Shown: positions 31,150 to 41,790 of the stretch, one piece after another
How the letters are laid out: the number at the start of each line of letters is the position of its first letter
Position numbering within the stretch: position 1 is the first letter of the stretch
Source: Arion vulgaris
Lineage: Eukaryota > Mollusca > Gastropoda > Stylommatophora > Arionidae
Direction: 5' to 3'
Assembly: GCA_020796225.1 (NCBI GenBank)
Contig: CM036762.1
Location: 52,170,407-52,234,406, forward strand
DNA: 64,000 bases
The notes under the pieces: model-generated
Told to the model about the DNA's origin: nothing
Databases searched by the model: none
The model's input: only the letters and a program-made list of their open reading frames with translations
Program-made: the position numbers and the translations under genes

Positions 31150-31370
31150 TTCTTCTAGCTTTCTATATTGGTTCTTTATGCTTATCTGTCTCTGCGTAAT
31201 AAATTCGGTTCTTTATACTTATGTCTTGCTTTATAAATTTGATTCTTTATCTCTTGCTTTATAAATTTGGTTCTTTATGATGTTTTTGCTTTGCTTTATA
31301 AGTTTGTTTCTCTATATTTATCTGTCTTGCTTTATAAATTTGGTTCTTTGAGCTAATTTTTCTAACTTTA
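31150..31370 (+). repeat. Degenerate AT-rich tandem repeat
   Basis: TTGCTTTATAAATTTGGTTC followed by TTTAT variants about five times, spacing about 30-55 bp. Confidence 0.6.
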
Positions 31371-31612
31371 TATATATACTTTGCTCTGCATGATTATATT
31401 TTTACCTGTATTTGATTTATGTTCATAATTGTTGTAAAGTCTGTATTTTCTGACATGTACACAATTTTATGTCTGTGGTCTACACACATTAGTTTCTTCT
31501 CCCATATTTTGTTGACTTTTCCCTAACAACTGTTGACCATTACTTTCTGGATCATATTGGCACCGTCTTCCTTACTTATCTCGTAACTCTGATACTTATA
31601 TTTTGAAGATAT

Positions 31613-31830
31613 GCTGCAGCATAGTAGTTGGTGCACTTGCTTACTAGATATGTGGTCTTGGTCTGATCCCCCAGCTGGAGTGTGATTTTTTTCAACTGTA
31701 AATGGGTCTCTGGTCAATCCTTTGGTACCATGAAATCACTAAGACTTGAAGGTGTCCTTGTGCAATCATGACAACCTGGGTGTAATCTTGTGCCATTGAT
31801 CAAGACGAAATATATGCCTAACACTATGTT
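31613..31830 (+). mobile_element. SINE-G copy
   Basis: TAGTAGTTGGTGCACTTGCT (A-box-like) and TGGTCTGATCCCCC (B-box-like), then GTCTCTGGTCAATCCTTTGG. Related to 21712. Confidence 0.5.
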
Positions 31831-32084
31831 CTCTCAATATACCACATGTTATGAAAACACAGATTCTTATACTTTTTTCTTTCTACTTATATCATAATTG
31901 TATATACTTTTTTTTGTACTAACAATACATATTCATATCCTGGATCTCTCATTTTTATTTAGATTTGTTGTACATATTATGTACATGATATGAAAGTTTC
32001 ACTCATTTCTATTAAGGAACTCGTTATCATGTTTGTTTTAATATATGCTTGAGTAGTCGATGGCTGAAGACAATTACAGTCCAG
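31831..32084. other. Unassigned AT-rich sequence
   Basis: No repeat or coding match seen. Confidence 0.3.
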
Positions 32085-32172
32085 ATTTACGGTGTTCGTG
32101 GCACCGAACTGAAAGGTTATGATGTCCATTGCACCGAGCTGAAAGCTCAAGTGCTTCTGGATCGAGAAAAAA
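32085..32172 (+). mobile_element. SINE-M 3' fragment
   Basis: ATTTACGGTGTTCGTGGCAC, then GATGTCCATTGCACCGAGCT and GTGCTTCTGGATCGAGAAAA; matches 52735-52825. Confidence 0.75.
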
Positions 32173-32327
32173 AAAGACAATTATGCATAGAATTGAGGAA
32201 AAGTGCTAGCTGTTTATAAAGATTTGCTGAATAGGGAATTCTGGTCAGCCTAACTTCATGGCACAGAAAAGTAAATACCAACGTTGGAACTGATGGTCAC
32301 TACTATATTTATGTTCAGTCTTTGTTA

Positions 32328-32572
32328 CAGCTGTTGAAGGTGTCTTTGTAGCAGCTGTTGAAGATGTCTTTGTAGCAGCTGTTGAAGGTGTCTTTGTAGC
32401 AGCTGTTGAAGGGTGTTTTTGTAGCAGCTGTTGAAGGTATCTTTGTAGCAGCTGTTGGAGGTGTCTTTGTAGCAGCTGTTGAAGGTGTCTTTGTAGCAGC
32501 TGTTGAAGGTGTCTTTGTAGCAGCTGTTGAAGGTGTCTTTGTAGCAGCTGTTGAAGGTGTCTTTGTATTCCA
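32328..32572 (+). repeat. 24-bp minisatellite, ten units
   Basis: CAGCTGTTGAAGGTGTCTTT plus GTAG repeats about ten times. One unit has an extra base, which shifts frame; the open frames through it are a by-product of the 24-bp period. Confidence 0.92.
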
Positions 32573-32719
32573 CAAATGTGTTATGCAGTGGTTATATTCA
32601 TCATATTTCTTGTTCTCTGTGGTTAAGTTGTGTTTCGAAGATTGTGGGTTGAATCTGGAAGATGGTGTTCTGTTTGCGGTTGAATTTTTTCCAAAGATCC
32701 CCAAGATTGTTGCAGGAAC

Positions 32720-33045
32720 CACAGCAGTATAAATACACTAAACAGAAAAGCACAGACCACAGTCTTCAGACTTAGAATGGGACACTGCAGTCTCAGAGCA
32801 CACCTCCACAGAATGGGTCTCAGGGACTCGGCAGCCTGCACCTGTGGAGCACCAAAGCAGTCCCCAGAGCACATCCTGCAAGACTGCCCTAGTCTGAGTA
32901 GTGAGAGATTGGAGATCTGGCCAACAGAAACAACACTACAAGACAAACTATGGGGAACCGGTGAAGACCTCAAGCGCACCACCCTGTTTATGATACATAC
33001 CGGAGTAGTCGCATAGCAAAAGTTGATCGAAGAAGAAGAAGAGGA
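32720..33045 (+). mobile_element. 5'-truncated I/Jockey-type LINE with TSD
   Basis: 11-bp TSD gttgcaggaac at 32709-32719 and 33046-33056. 326 bp, about 90 percent like 30123-30434 by eye. Reads GHCSLRAHLHRMGLRD, CTCGAPKQSPEHILQDCPSL; (GAA)n tail. Confidence 0.87.
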
Positions 33046-33197
33046 GTTGCAGGAACTGTGGAGTTTGTGCAGTACTCTTGACAGTTGGCGTGACATTTAT
33101 GTGAAGAGGAAGCGGGCCATATGGGGAAATCCTGGACAACAAAGTAAATCCTTTATCTTTAGGCCCTCTTTTTTACTTTTTCTGTGACTTTGTTTCA

Positions 33198-33455
33198 CAT
33201 GCTCTACTTCAAACGCTCCATATCGACCAATTGTTAACCACTCTGTGTGTGATTTGTATGTTTTCTGAGCCTAAGAGCGATTGTATGTTGTGCCAGTTAC
33301 AAGTACGCCAGCACATCCAATTTCTGCAATGTTTTTTATTTACTAGGGTAGCTTCCTAGGTCCTACATCAGTTGCCTCTTACGACATGCCTTGTAGGTCA
33401 CAGTAATAATATTATTTGCTTCTCTTGTGGGCCTCGGCACCTGCTACTAACACAC
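33198..33455 (-). mobile_element. SINE-B copy
   Basis: GCTCCATATCGACCAATTGT at the 3' end, GTTGCCTCTTACGACATGCC and GGGCCTCGGCACC head in reverse. Confidence 0.82.
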
Positions 33456-33802
33456 AAATTTGCTATCATTAGTTCTTTTTTGCGATTGGTTTCGTATGCT
33501 CATCTAAACCTTGAGATGGGTTACCTCTATGAAGATGCATGTCAGTTGGAGTTCTTCCTATCATTAGTAGATCACAGTGTTATCAAATGATATAATGGAA
33601 TGTCTCACTTTCCCCCTTCATGCACTTTCTTTAAACTCAAGCACACGTTTTTTCTCATCATTTTATCATATATCAGTTGTTACTATACATAAATGGTTGT
33701 TTTATAGAGAGACAGTTATCATAAAATATATCAACACTCATGCCTAGATGTGCATTATTCACAAAGTAATCATTGTAAATAATAAAGTAATAATATTAGA
33801 CT
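33456..33802. other. Unassigned AT-rich sequence
   Basis: ATTCACAAAGTA..CATTGTAAATAAT at 33758 recurs at 34133, around the SINE-T insertion. Confidence 0.3.
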
Positions 33803-33813
33803 ATTCACAAAGT

Positions 33814-34132
33814 GGGTGTCTGTGGCTTAGCGGTAGTAAGCTCGATCACAGCCCAAGAGTATCAGGTTCAAACTCTGCTGCGGGTAATTTGGAAGCAAAT
33901 TTGTTACTGTGTATTTTTACTGTTCTAAAATATACTTAACCGTTCAGAAAGCAATGGCAAATTACTGAACGTATAAGAGGTACCTAGAAAATCAACTAAC
34001 CGTTCAGAAAGCAATAGCAAACTACTGAACGTATAAGTGGTACCTAGAAAATCAACTCGTTTACCGTGGTTGATGACAGCATCCTATAAAGGATATGCCA
34101 CAATTTTCCTATTTTTCACTTCATTCACAAAG
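33814..34132 (+). mobile_element. SINE-T with internal 60-bp duplication
   Basis: TSD attcacaaagt at 33803-33813 and 34133-34143. Canonical boxes TGGCTTAGCGGTAG and GGTTCAAACTC. TAACCGTTCAGAAAGCAAT through AAAATCAACT is duplicated in tandem (33938-34057). Confidence 0.82.
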
Positions 34133-34444
34133 TATCCATTGTAAATAATCGAGTCAACTTGGACATTTGTAAATATCACACAGAAAAACATCAGAAATCT
34201 TCACTTAGTTGATTCACTTTGATCCCCATGAAGTGTGTAAGTTGTTTTAGAGAGAATACTGCATGATCCTATCACTTGTTGATGCTAGTTCACCATCTTT
34301 AAGATCTATCCAGTTTTCTTTCTATTATTTCTTGTAATCGGATTTTGACTGGAGATAGTTGATTGACATGTTGTGGTTTTGTGTAGTGAATGGTCTATCT
34401 TGTTTATGGTTTTTTCCAACTGTCATCATTTTAGCACTGATCTG

Positions 34445-34740
34445 CAGGAGTGACAATAAGAACAAAATTAGAAATCAGAAGAAGACTGGATGTGAAACCA
34501 GTCCTGCAATTCATAAAAGATCAACAGATTATATGGTTTGGACACCTGACAAGAATGCCCTGGTATCGACTACCGTAGAGAGCCACACTGAAAAAGTATA
34601 ATGAGTACAAAGCAAGAGGAAGACCATGCAAAAGATGGAATGACGGCATGAAGAACAGTCTTAAGACAATGAATAGCAGCTTACAAAGTGCCTTAGAACA
34701 AGCACACACAAGATCACTACATTTCCTCAACCCAACTCTT
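34445..34740 (+). mobile_element. RTE C-terminal fragment
   Basis: Reads KLEIRRRLDVKPVLQFIKDQ, IIWFGHLTRMPWYRLP, KYNEYKARGRPCKRW and LEQAHTRSLHFLNPT. One stop. Relative of 9005. Confidence 0.7.
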
Positions 34741-34744
34741 CTAT

Positions 34745-34975
34745 ACTTCTACTTCAAACTCTCCATATCGATTTGTATAGTGACTTGTATGTGATCTGAG
34801 CCTAAGAGTGTACATTGTGCCAGTTATGCGCCTACAAGTAGGCCATCACATCCGATTTCTTCAACAAGTTTTATTTACTAGTGTAGCTTCCCTACACCAG
34901 TCGTCTCTTAACAACATGTCTTGTATGTTGCAGTGGTACTATTCTTTGCTTCCCTAGCAGACCCGGCACGACACA
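34745..34975 (-). mobile_element. SINE-B copy
   Basis: CTCTCCATATCGAT..CTGAGCCTAAGAGTGTACA..CGTCTCTTAACAACATGTCT..CGGCACGAC; abuts the RTE fragment. Several small deletions. Confidence 0.78.
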
Positions 34976-35130
34976 GCGATTCTTCTATAAAGAAGTCAAT
35001 GGAGGAAGAGAAGAATAATTACTTAGATCCAGTCTTATTTTCTTATCCTTTCTCAGCACTGATTTGCAACTGTCTTAACATTACAACTACCTATGCATCA
35101 TTTAGAAAGTAGCTATCATTAGTAATTGTG

Positions 35131-35377
35131 ACGCCTGAGTGGTTACCAGGAACCAAATTTGGGGGGTAAAGAATAGAACTACTGTTCCTGTCACGCATGT
35201 CTAAAGAGATGACTAAGGAGGTTTGACTGAATATGATGCACATGACCTAAACGTGTAGAAGACTGCGATTAGGAGCTTACTAAACCAATGTGCAACGTAC
35301 ACACTTTCTTGGCAAAGATCAAACATATCACAAAGAGTGATTAAAATTGGTCGTAAAGAACGAACGCAAAGAAGAAG
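35131..35377 (+). mobile_element. SINE-A copy with TSD
   Basis: TSD attagtaattgtg/attagtaattatg at 35118-35130 and 35378-35390 (12/13). 247 bp from ACGCCTGAGTGGTTACC to GCAAAGAAGAAG. More diverged than other copies. Confidence 0.88.
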
Positions 35378-35564
35378 ATTAGTAATTATGTTTGTGTTAT
35401 CTCCTACCTCCTGCACACTAGGGTCAGAAAATTGAATTTGATTAAATAAGTACCAGCATATTATTCACAAAGTAAAACATAATAAATCAATTGTGTGTTC
35501 TCAATTTGGCATCAAGATATCAAATAAATGATTATGCCAATAATGTTTGTTCTCTTCTATGATC

Positions 35565-36200
35565 ATTTATAGCATTCAGTCTCCTATAGGGATCTTCTTC
35601 ACCTTTCAACTCCCAGCGGAGCACAGGTCTTCAACAAACTTCTTCCAGCTCTTCCTCTCTCTTGCCATCCCAATTCTTTCCATGTTTTACCTATCCTTTT
35701 AATATCAGCCTCCAGCTCTCTTCTCTAGGTCTTCGCCTACTCCTCTTTCCCCGTGGGTTCCAAAACAGTGCCTGTCTTGTAATGCTTCCGGTCGGTCTTC
35801 TCAATGTATGTCCTATCCATCACCAGCTTCTCTTCCTGAGCTCTTTCTCCATTGGTATCTGCTTTGTTCTTTCTCTGAGTTCCTCGTTTGTAATCTTCTC
35901 ATACCATCTCAGTATCTCTATTTTACTTAAACATCCATTTACGAAGGTCTGAAGTTTTCTGATGGTTTCCTTTGTTGTCTTCCTATCTCGCGATCGTTCT
36001 TAGGCCGTTTTTATCATTCAATTGTGATATATAAATAGCCAAACATCAAGAACGGGATGTACGTGCACAGACTTCAGTATCTTTTGGAGCTCAGGTACTT
36101 ATCCTTCGGTGGTGTGTTCGATTTCAACCAGCGTTGTTGTCTTCCATGTTTCCGAGCCATAGAACAGCACTGACTTCACATTATACAGATCTTCTGTCCT
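35565..36200 (-). mobile_element. RTE C-terminal fragment split by a mosaic SINE
   Basis: The minus strand reads VLFYGSETWKTT, then after the insert TIRKLQTFVNGCLSKIEI, WYEKITNEELRERTKQIPM, WWIGHTLRR and a (K/R)R-rich tail. Parts 36136-36200 and 35565-35983. Same subfamily as the 13695 element. Confidence 0.78.
35984..36135 (-). mobile_element. Mosaic SINE (SINE-C 5' part, SINE-A-like 3' part), truncated
   Basis: TSD gttgtcttcc at 35974-35983 and 36136-36145. In reverse it starts GCTGGTTGAAATCGAACACA and AGGATAAGTACCTGAGCTCC (SINE-C), then CCGTTCTTGATGTTTGGC, ATATATCACAATTGAATGAT and AAGAACGATCGCGAG (SINE-A-like order). Confidence 0.65.
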
Positions 36201-36636
36201 AGACATTCTAGTCTCTGCAGTATTCTTCGTAGTGTCCTGAAACTATTACTTATTTAGTTGTATGTCAGTTTACAGGTATCTGCTGACATAGACATTCTAG
36301 TCTCTGCAGTATTCTTCGGTGTGTCTTGAAACTATCACTTATTTAGTTGTATGTTAGTTTACAGATATCTGCTGACATAGATATTCTAGTCGCTGCAGTA
36401 TTCTTCGTAGTGTCCTGAAACTATTACTTATTTAGTTGTATGTCAGTTTACAGGTATCTGCTGACATAGATATTCTAGTCTCTGCAGTATTCTTCGTAGT
36501 GTCCTGAAACTATTACTTATTTAGTTGTATGTTAGTTTACAGATATCTGCTGACATAGATATTCTAGTCGCTGCAGTATTCTTCGTAGTGTCCTGAAACT
36601 ATCACTTATTTAGTTGTATGTCAGTTTACAGGTTGT
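36200..36636 (+). repeat. 89-bp tandem repeat, five units
   Basis: ATTCTAGTCTCTGCAGTATT recurs at 36205, 36294, 36383, 36472 and 36561, exactly 89 bp apart. Alternate units share variants (GTCTCT/GTCGCT; TGTCAG/TGTTAG), hinting at a two-unit higher-order period. Confidence 0.92.
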
Positions 36637-36684
36637 GGTATATGCTGATACATCCTTTGTCAGCATAGTATTTGATTACTAGAT

Positions 36685-36865
36685 TTTGCCAGCACAGACA
36701 ACCGAACACATCCTGCAAGATTGTCACCTGATATGAATTAACTGTGGAAAGAACACTGGCCAACAGAGACAGATATCCAAACAAAGCTGTTTGGAAACCT
36801 TGATAAACTAACAAACAGAACAACTTACACCCAGAGAACCGGCCTCATTGTGTAGACATTGAACA
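36685..36865 (+). mobile_element. I/Jockey-type LINE C-terminal scrap
   Basis: Frames read LPAQTTEHILQDCHL, HWPTETDIQTKLFGNLDKL and TYTQRTGLIV-stop. Same domain as at 8534. Confidence 0.65.
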
Positions 36866-36925
36866 AAAGTGGAGTAGATTATTGGATTTACTTTCCCTTA
36901 TTTATTCCTACTAGTTTAGCCAGAC

Positions 36926-37173
36926 TTCTTCTTTGTGTTCGTTCTTTACGACCAATTTTAATCCCTCTTTATGATATGTTTGATCTTTGCCAAGAACGCG
37001 TATACGTTGCACATTGGTTTGGTAGACCCCTAAACGCATAGACTTCTACATGCTTAGGACACATGCATCCGATTTCAGCCAAACCTCCTTAGTCGCCTCT
37101 TACGACATGCGTGGCAGGTAACAGTGGTTCTATTCTTTACACCCCAAATTTGGGCCCGGTAACCACTCGGCGG
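36926..37173 (-). mobile_element. SINE-A copy with TSD
   Basis: TSD tttagccagac/ttttgccagac at 36915-36925 and 37174-37184. Near-consensus. Confidence 0.9.
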
Positions 37174-37375
37174 TTTTGCCAGACTGTAGTGATGCTGCCA
37201 GCTAGCAGTGTAATGACTTGAAAGGGAAGTAAGGCCTCTTGTTTGCTGATTTCTGCCATCCCGTTCACTGTTCTTAGACTCTAATGCTGTATTAAAAGAG
37301 ACGCCAGACTGGTGTTAATAGATGATACATTTGTAGATACTGGGAATATACTCATCAACGTTGATGATGATGATA

Positions 37376-37625
37376 ACCGCCCGAGTGGTTACCGGGGCCC
37401 AAATTTGGGGTGTAAAGAATAGAACCACTGTTACCCACCACGCATGTCGTCAGAGGCGACTAAGGAGGTTTGGCTGAAATCGGATGCACGTGTCCTAAAC
37501 GTGTAGAAGTATATGCGTTTAGGGGCCTACCAAACCAATGTGCAACGTATCACGTTCTTGGCAAAGATCAAACATATCACAAAGAGTGATTAAAATTGGT
37601 TGTAAAGAACGAACGCAAAGAAGAA
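37376..37625 (+). mobile_element. SINE-A copy with TSD
   Basis: 13-bp TSD gatgatgatgata at 37363-37375 and 37626-37638; inserted in a GAT run. Confidence 0.9.
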
Positions 37626-37638
37626 GATGATGATGATA

Positions 37639-38084
37639 CCCCTAGTTGATGATGCTACTTCAATTCGTGATGTGCTGTCATCTGAGGCTGCAATAATTTC
37701 TTATAAAATGTATGACAAGTCGCCTGAGAGGACAAAAGAAATCTGTGAGGCATGGGAACCATCTGCATGCATGCCTTCTGAAAGCTTTAGCACACCTTCA
37801 TCCTTAGGGAGGCATAGGTCCGCAACCAAGGCTTTCCAAGCCCTCCTACCCAAAGTCATATTTTACAGATCTCTGCACTCTCTTCCCATTTTCTTGCATT
37901 CCATTTCTAACTCCAGCCTTCAGGCGTTCCTGCGTTTTCTCTTACCATGGGTGTTTCATTGGGGGTCTGTCTCATGCTGTTACGAGGTCTCCTCAGTGTT
38001 GGCAGATCTGCCTCTTATCAAATGTTACAGCGATGCCTGTGTAACTTTGTGGTAGGGCTCTGGATTTGAGCACTAGTATGTGAT
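37639..38084. other. Unassigned, open frame present
   Basis: A 142-codon frame (37627-38055, +) starts in the SINE-A flank and has no recognisable motif. The opposite strand has weak similarity to RTE tails (RSVKYDFG, CLTDFFCPLR). I would not call a gene. Confidence 0.3.
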
Positions 38085-38540
38085 GGTTTATATCACTCAC
38101 GGTTTATATTGGTCACGTTGCTCGGATGCCTGGTAAACGCATCCCAAAACAGTTGACGTATGGCGAGCTTGAAGGGGGCAGACGATCGGTTAGTGGACAG
38201 AAACAAACTTTAAAGACACCCTTAAAGTGTCACTAAAATGCTTCAATATAGATACCATATGCTGGGAATCATTTGCGCAAGATTGCCAAATGTATGTAGC
38301 GCTGTAACAACACAAGAGGTTTTCTCGCATAGCTTAGAATCGTTGTACTGTTGAGGCTCAGAGAAAGCGAGCCGCGCTAAAAGACAAAACATATAACTCC
38401 CACATGTCTAACCTTGATCATGTATGGGGATTGTATTCCAGGATTGTACTTCACTACAGTCACATCCGCACACACCAGAGAGGTGCAGCAGCACACGTCT
38501 GAGGCTGTTGTCATCATTGCTTTCGATGGGCGGCTATTAT
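38085..38540 (+). mobile_element. RTE C-terminal fragment with zinc-finger-like tail
   Basis: Reads GHVARMPGKRIPKQLTYGEL, EGGRRSVSGQKQTLKTPLK, then a decayed region ending TSEAVVIIAFDGR. This is the PGKRIPKQL...KDTLK tail of another RTE subfamily common in invertebrates. Confidence 0.68.
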
Positions 38541-38759
38541 TATGTCTCATATTCCTACAGTCAATTTGTACTGAATCTTCATCAAAACTAGTGCCATTAT
38601 GCTCATACTTTGAGATAGCGCATAGCTTTGTTTCCAAGAGTGCATTGACGTCGATTCCATCTATCTAGTTCTTAGATTTCTAATACTTCTGTGCCATTCT
38701 TTGTGTTATAACACTCTACTACTATTCTTATCAATCAATCAAGTGCCATGCCTGCCAGT

Positions 38760-39115
38760 GTAAGCGATCATGTCTCTTCACAACTCTCTCTGCTTGGTGC
38801 AAGTAATCAGATCTGATGTCGATCTTGTGTCGAACCATGATGTCAGGCCATCCAACATCTTCTCCTCTGTCTTCCACGATCTCTCCTTCCCTGAATTTTA
38901 CCTATTGTCACCAAACGTTCTAAATCTCTTCGCATTATATGTCCGAAGAACCTTCATTGCCGGATTCTTATTCTTTTGATAAGGTTTCTTTATGTGTAGG
39001 CCTGAATTAAAACCTCATTTGTTTTCCTCGCTGTCCATAACATTTTCAGCATTCTTCTGTAAAACCACATCTATGTGGCTTCCAACGATCCTATTGATTG
39101 TTTGTTCATTACTAT
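38760..39115 (-). mobile_element. RTE C-terminal scrap
   Basis: The minus strand reads NEQTINRIVGSHIDVVLQK, then MKVLRTYNAKRFRTFGDNR and RSWKTEEKMLDGL, matching the GHVMR..LE..VTTGK..GRR.RGRQR tail type. Confidence 0.5.
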
Positions 39116-39478
39116 TCTCATACCCATTTATTGTTGTTAATAATTAAATTATTTATAGTAAGAGATTGTTCTCACTTGTTTGGTTTCAGTTTATCATTGT
39201 CTTCTATTTCAGAGATTGAATTTGGAAGTCTTTCGTACCCTCCTAGCTTGACTTATTTTGATCTGTGAGGCAAGGGCTACTATAGAGTCAGAGAATTTTT
39301 TTTAATTAGGAAGACTGATATTGTTTATTTGTTTGTTTGTGGCAACTTTCTAAAAGAAATATTAAAACCTACAGCAGTCTTCATGTCTGAGACATTTATT
39401 TTGTTTAATTTTTCTACAACGTTTATAGTCTATTAAATTCAATATTCATTACAAATATATTTCTTATATTTATTCTTC
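39116..39478. other. Unassigned AT-rich sequence
   Basis: No repeat or gene recognised. Confidence 0.35.
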
Positions 39479-39491
39479 GTATTACTTTGAT

Positions 39492-39741
39492 CGCCCGAGT
39501 GGTTACCGGGGCCCAAATTTGGGGTGTAAAGAATAGAATCACTGTTACCTGCCACGCATGTCGTAAAGGCGATTAAGGAGGTTTGGCTGAAATCGGATGC
39601 ACGTGTCCTAAACGTGTAGAATTCTATGCGTTTAGGAGCCTACCAAACCAATGTGCAACGTATACACGTTCTTGGCAAAGATCAAACATATCACAAAGAG
39701 TGATTAAAATTGGTCGTAAAGAACGAACGAAAAGAAGAAGA
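39492..39741 (+). mobile_element. SINE-A copy with TSD
   Basis: 13-bp TSD gtattactttgat at 39479-39491 and 39742-39754. Near-consensus. Confidence 0.9.
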
Positions 39742-39764
39742 GTATTACTTTGATTATCATCATC

Positions 39765-39885
39765 ATTAACCTCTTTTTCCCAGGAGACAATAGGTTTTGC
39801 GTCATGTAGTTTGTTCTGTGCTGAATCTCAACGTTTCTTGGTGGCTGTAGCGGCATATTCTGGAGTGACAATCCTTGCTGCAGGT
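39765..39885 (+). repeat. Dispersed repeat, unnamed
   Basis: CAGGAGACAATAGGTTTTGC, GTTCTGTGCTGAATCTCAAC and TATTCTGGAGTG match 41270-41370. Class unknown. Confidence 0.55.
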
Positions 39886-40437
39886 GAAACTGGAGACTGG
39901 AGCTAATACATAGGATGGTCTCTCTGCACATTATTTTGCCTCTATATGTGATGGTGTTTTACGCATGCATGGGAAATTTTTATGGAGTAGCTGAGTTGCC
40001 CAAGCGTCAACTCTTCCCCCTTCCTCTCGACCTCGTTGATAGAATCCAGAGGAGTGCAAGCACGACATCTGGTATCAGTTTGGTTTTAGGAGCTGCCGGT
40101 AGGGCATCACATAATGCCTGTCCGCTTTAGGGGCTCCACTCCAGATTTTCTGTTTGGGTTTACTCCCATAGGCTTTGCCTCTCCCGAGGCTCCCACAAGG
40201 CAGTGGGACTATTTGCCATAGCTGGGAGTCTGGTTCTTGGATATCGGGGTAAATCCACTGATTTCACAAGTCTGAGGGGTGGGGGCCAGACGTCCACCGA
40301 GATTTTTGTCGTATTCACTCCGCACAAGACCATTTTTAAAACCTGACCTAGAGGAGTCCATCTCCTAGACGAGCCATTGCCCCGTTGGTCTTTGACCTCA
40401 CCGTCAAAGTTTCCGGTCTACGCCGCTGATCTATATC
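39886..40437. other. Unassigned GC-richer sequence
   Basis: More GC-rich than the surroundings (GGGGCTCCACTCCAG, CTCTCCCGAGGCTCCCAC). It may be an old element seen once; no domain. Confidence 0.3.
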
Positions 40438-40448
40438 AACCACTTGTT

Positions 40449-40698
40449 CTTCTTCTTTGCGTTCGTTCTTTACGACCAATTTTAATCACTCTTTGTGACA
40501 TGTTTGATCTTTGCCAAGAATGTGTATACGTTGCACATTGGTTTGGTAGGCCCCTAAACGCTTAGACTTCTACACGTTTAGGACATGTGCATCCGATTTC
40601 AGCCAAACCTCCTTAGTCGCCTCTTACGACATGCATGGCAGCTAACAGTGGTTGTATTCTTTACACCCCAAATTTGGGCCCCGGCAACGACTCGGGCG
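40449..40698 (-). mobile_element. SINE-A nested in SINE-B
   Basis: 11-bp TSD aaccacttgtt at 40438-40448 and 40699-40709. The target is SINE-B 3' sequence. Confidence 0.88.
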
Positions 40699-40835
40699 AA
40701 CCACTTGTTAAAGCACTCTTTGTGGTCTGTGTATGATTTATACCTTAGAACGTGTGTCTGTTATGCCATTTAGTCGACTGCAGGCTATAGTATATTCAAT
40801 TTCAGCATGCATTTTATTTTCGTTCATCTCCGATA
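40699..40835 (-). mobile_element. SINE-B 3' fragment
   Basis: ACCACTTGTTAAAGCACTCT..TTTATACCTTAGAACG..TGTTATGCCATTTAGTCGAC, diverged; interrupted at its 3' end by SINE-A. Confidence 0.6.
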
Positions 40836-40864
40836 CAAAAAAAACCCCAAACAAAAAAACTCGT

Positions 40865-41260
40865 TACTGCCTTAGTACCGCTTTTAGGTCGGTGTGGACG
40901 AGAGTCTGAGAATGTAATGGCCGCGCATGACTTATGCAGTCGCCGCGAAGATTAGGATTTTTCATTTATGCTCACAACAGAAAAGAACTGAACACGGGAC
41001 TTCCGCATGGGAGCTCCGCTCTAATCCGTCCATTCGACTAGACGCTCTTGTTAGAACGGTGTAGGACAGGAGGAACATGAGCCTGTGGAACTTATGGTCG
41101 CATAGCTAATGCAGTCGCAGCGAAACTGTCGAGGTTGTGATTTTTTTCTTTATGCCCCCGACATAAAAAAAAACTACTTCGCCTTTCCGGGGATTGAACC
41201 CTGTTCTCCCGGATGGGAGTCCGCGCACTAATCCATTCGGTCAGGCGTTCCACTCTCCTT
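40865..41260 (-). mobile_element. Two SINE-L copies in tandem
   Basis: In reverse, 41050-41260 has CTGACCGAATGGATTAGTGC (A-box) and GGGTTCAATCCCC (B-box); 40865-41046 repeats the head with a weaker B-box. Both have ATAAA..AAATC..AACCTCG and GCGACTGCAT..GCTATGCG motifs. Copy 1 matches tRNA-Leu/Ser-type heads, but no foldable intact tRNA. Confidence 0.7.
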
Positions 41261-41263
41261 GGC

Positions 41264-41370
41264 CTCTTTGTCTCAGGAGACAATAGGTGTTGCGTCACGT
41301 AGTATGTTCTGTGCTGAATCGCAACGTTTTATGTGGCTGTAATGGCCTATTCTGGAGTGGCAACAGGCGT
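41264..41370 (+). repeat. Second copy of the 39765 repeat
   Basis: CTCAGGAGACAATAGGTGTT..GTTCTGTGCTGAATCGCAAC..CCTATTCTGGAGTGGCAA. Adjacent to the SINE-L pair. Confidence 0.5.
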
Positions 41371-41782
41371 TCCACTGCATATATAATATTTTATAATGTG
41401 ACCAAAAACTCAGCTACAGAAATTGTAACATAAATAAGTAAACGAGTGAATCGAGGTAAATTTACTTTAAAGAAAGGCTGTAAGAAACAAAATGAAGGTG
41501 GGTGTAATATCTATCACTAAGAGTGTGAGGGAGCTACTAGATTAGTCTGGGAGGTAAAGATAGCCAGGTAACGTACACCCAATACCAACACTTTAATGTG
41601 ACCCCTTGACATTCTCTCAAGTTTTACGATCTAACCGTAGATAACAAAAGGAGCCCACAAAACCTAGGAGGAATGTGTGACAGTTTTCTGATTCTCAACA
41701 TATTCTGAGTGGTAGAAAAGCGAAGAATGTCTTAGAAATAAATCATGTTTCTTTGTTGAAAGAGTAGACTGAAAGAAGAAAG
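41371..41782. other. Unassigned
   Basis: No recognised element. Confidence 0.3.
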
Positions 41783-41790
41783 GTCCAACA

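Noticed and set aside
32315..32722. KDTFNSCY / AAVEGVFV repeat proteins
   Set aside because: Both come from the 24-bp minisatellite; no start, signal or splice context, and a one-base insertion breaks the plus frame.
37627..38055. 142-codon plus-strand frame as a host gene
   Set aside because: Starts in the GAT-run TSD of a SINE-A, has no motif, and compositional support is weak.
41150..41260. tRNA-Leu/Ser gene (and similar at 18780-18870, 33815-33890, 48300-48400, 52621-52700)
   Set aside because: A and B boxes are present but acceptor and T stems do not pair properly and SINE bodies follow; these are SINE heads.
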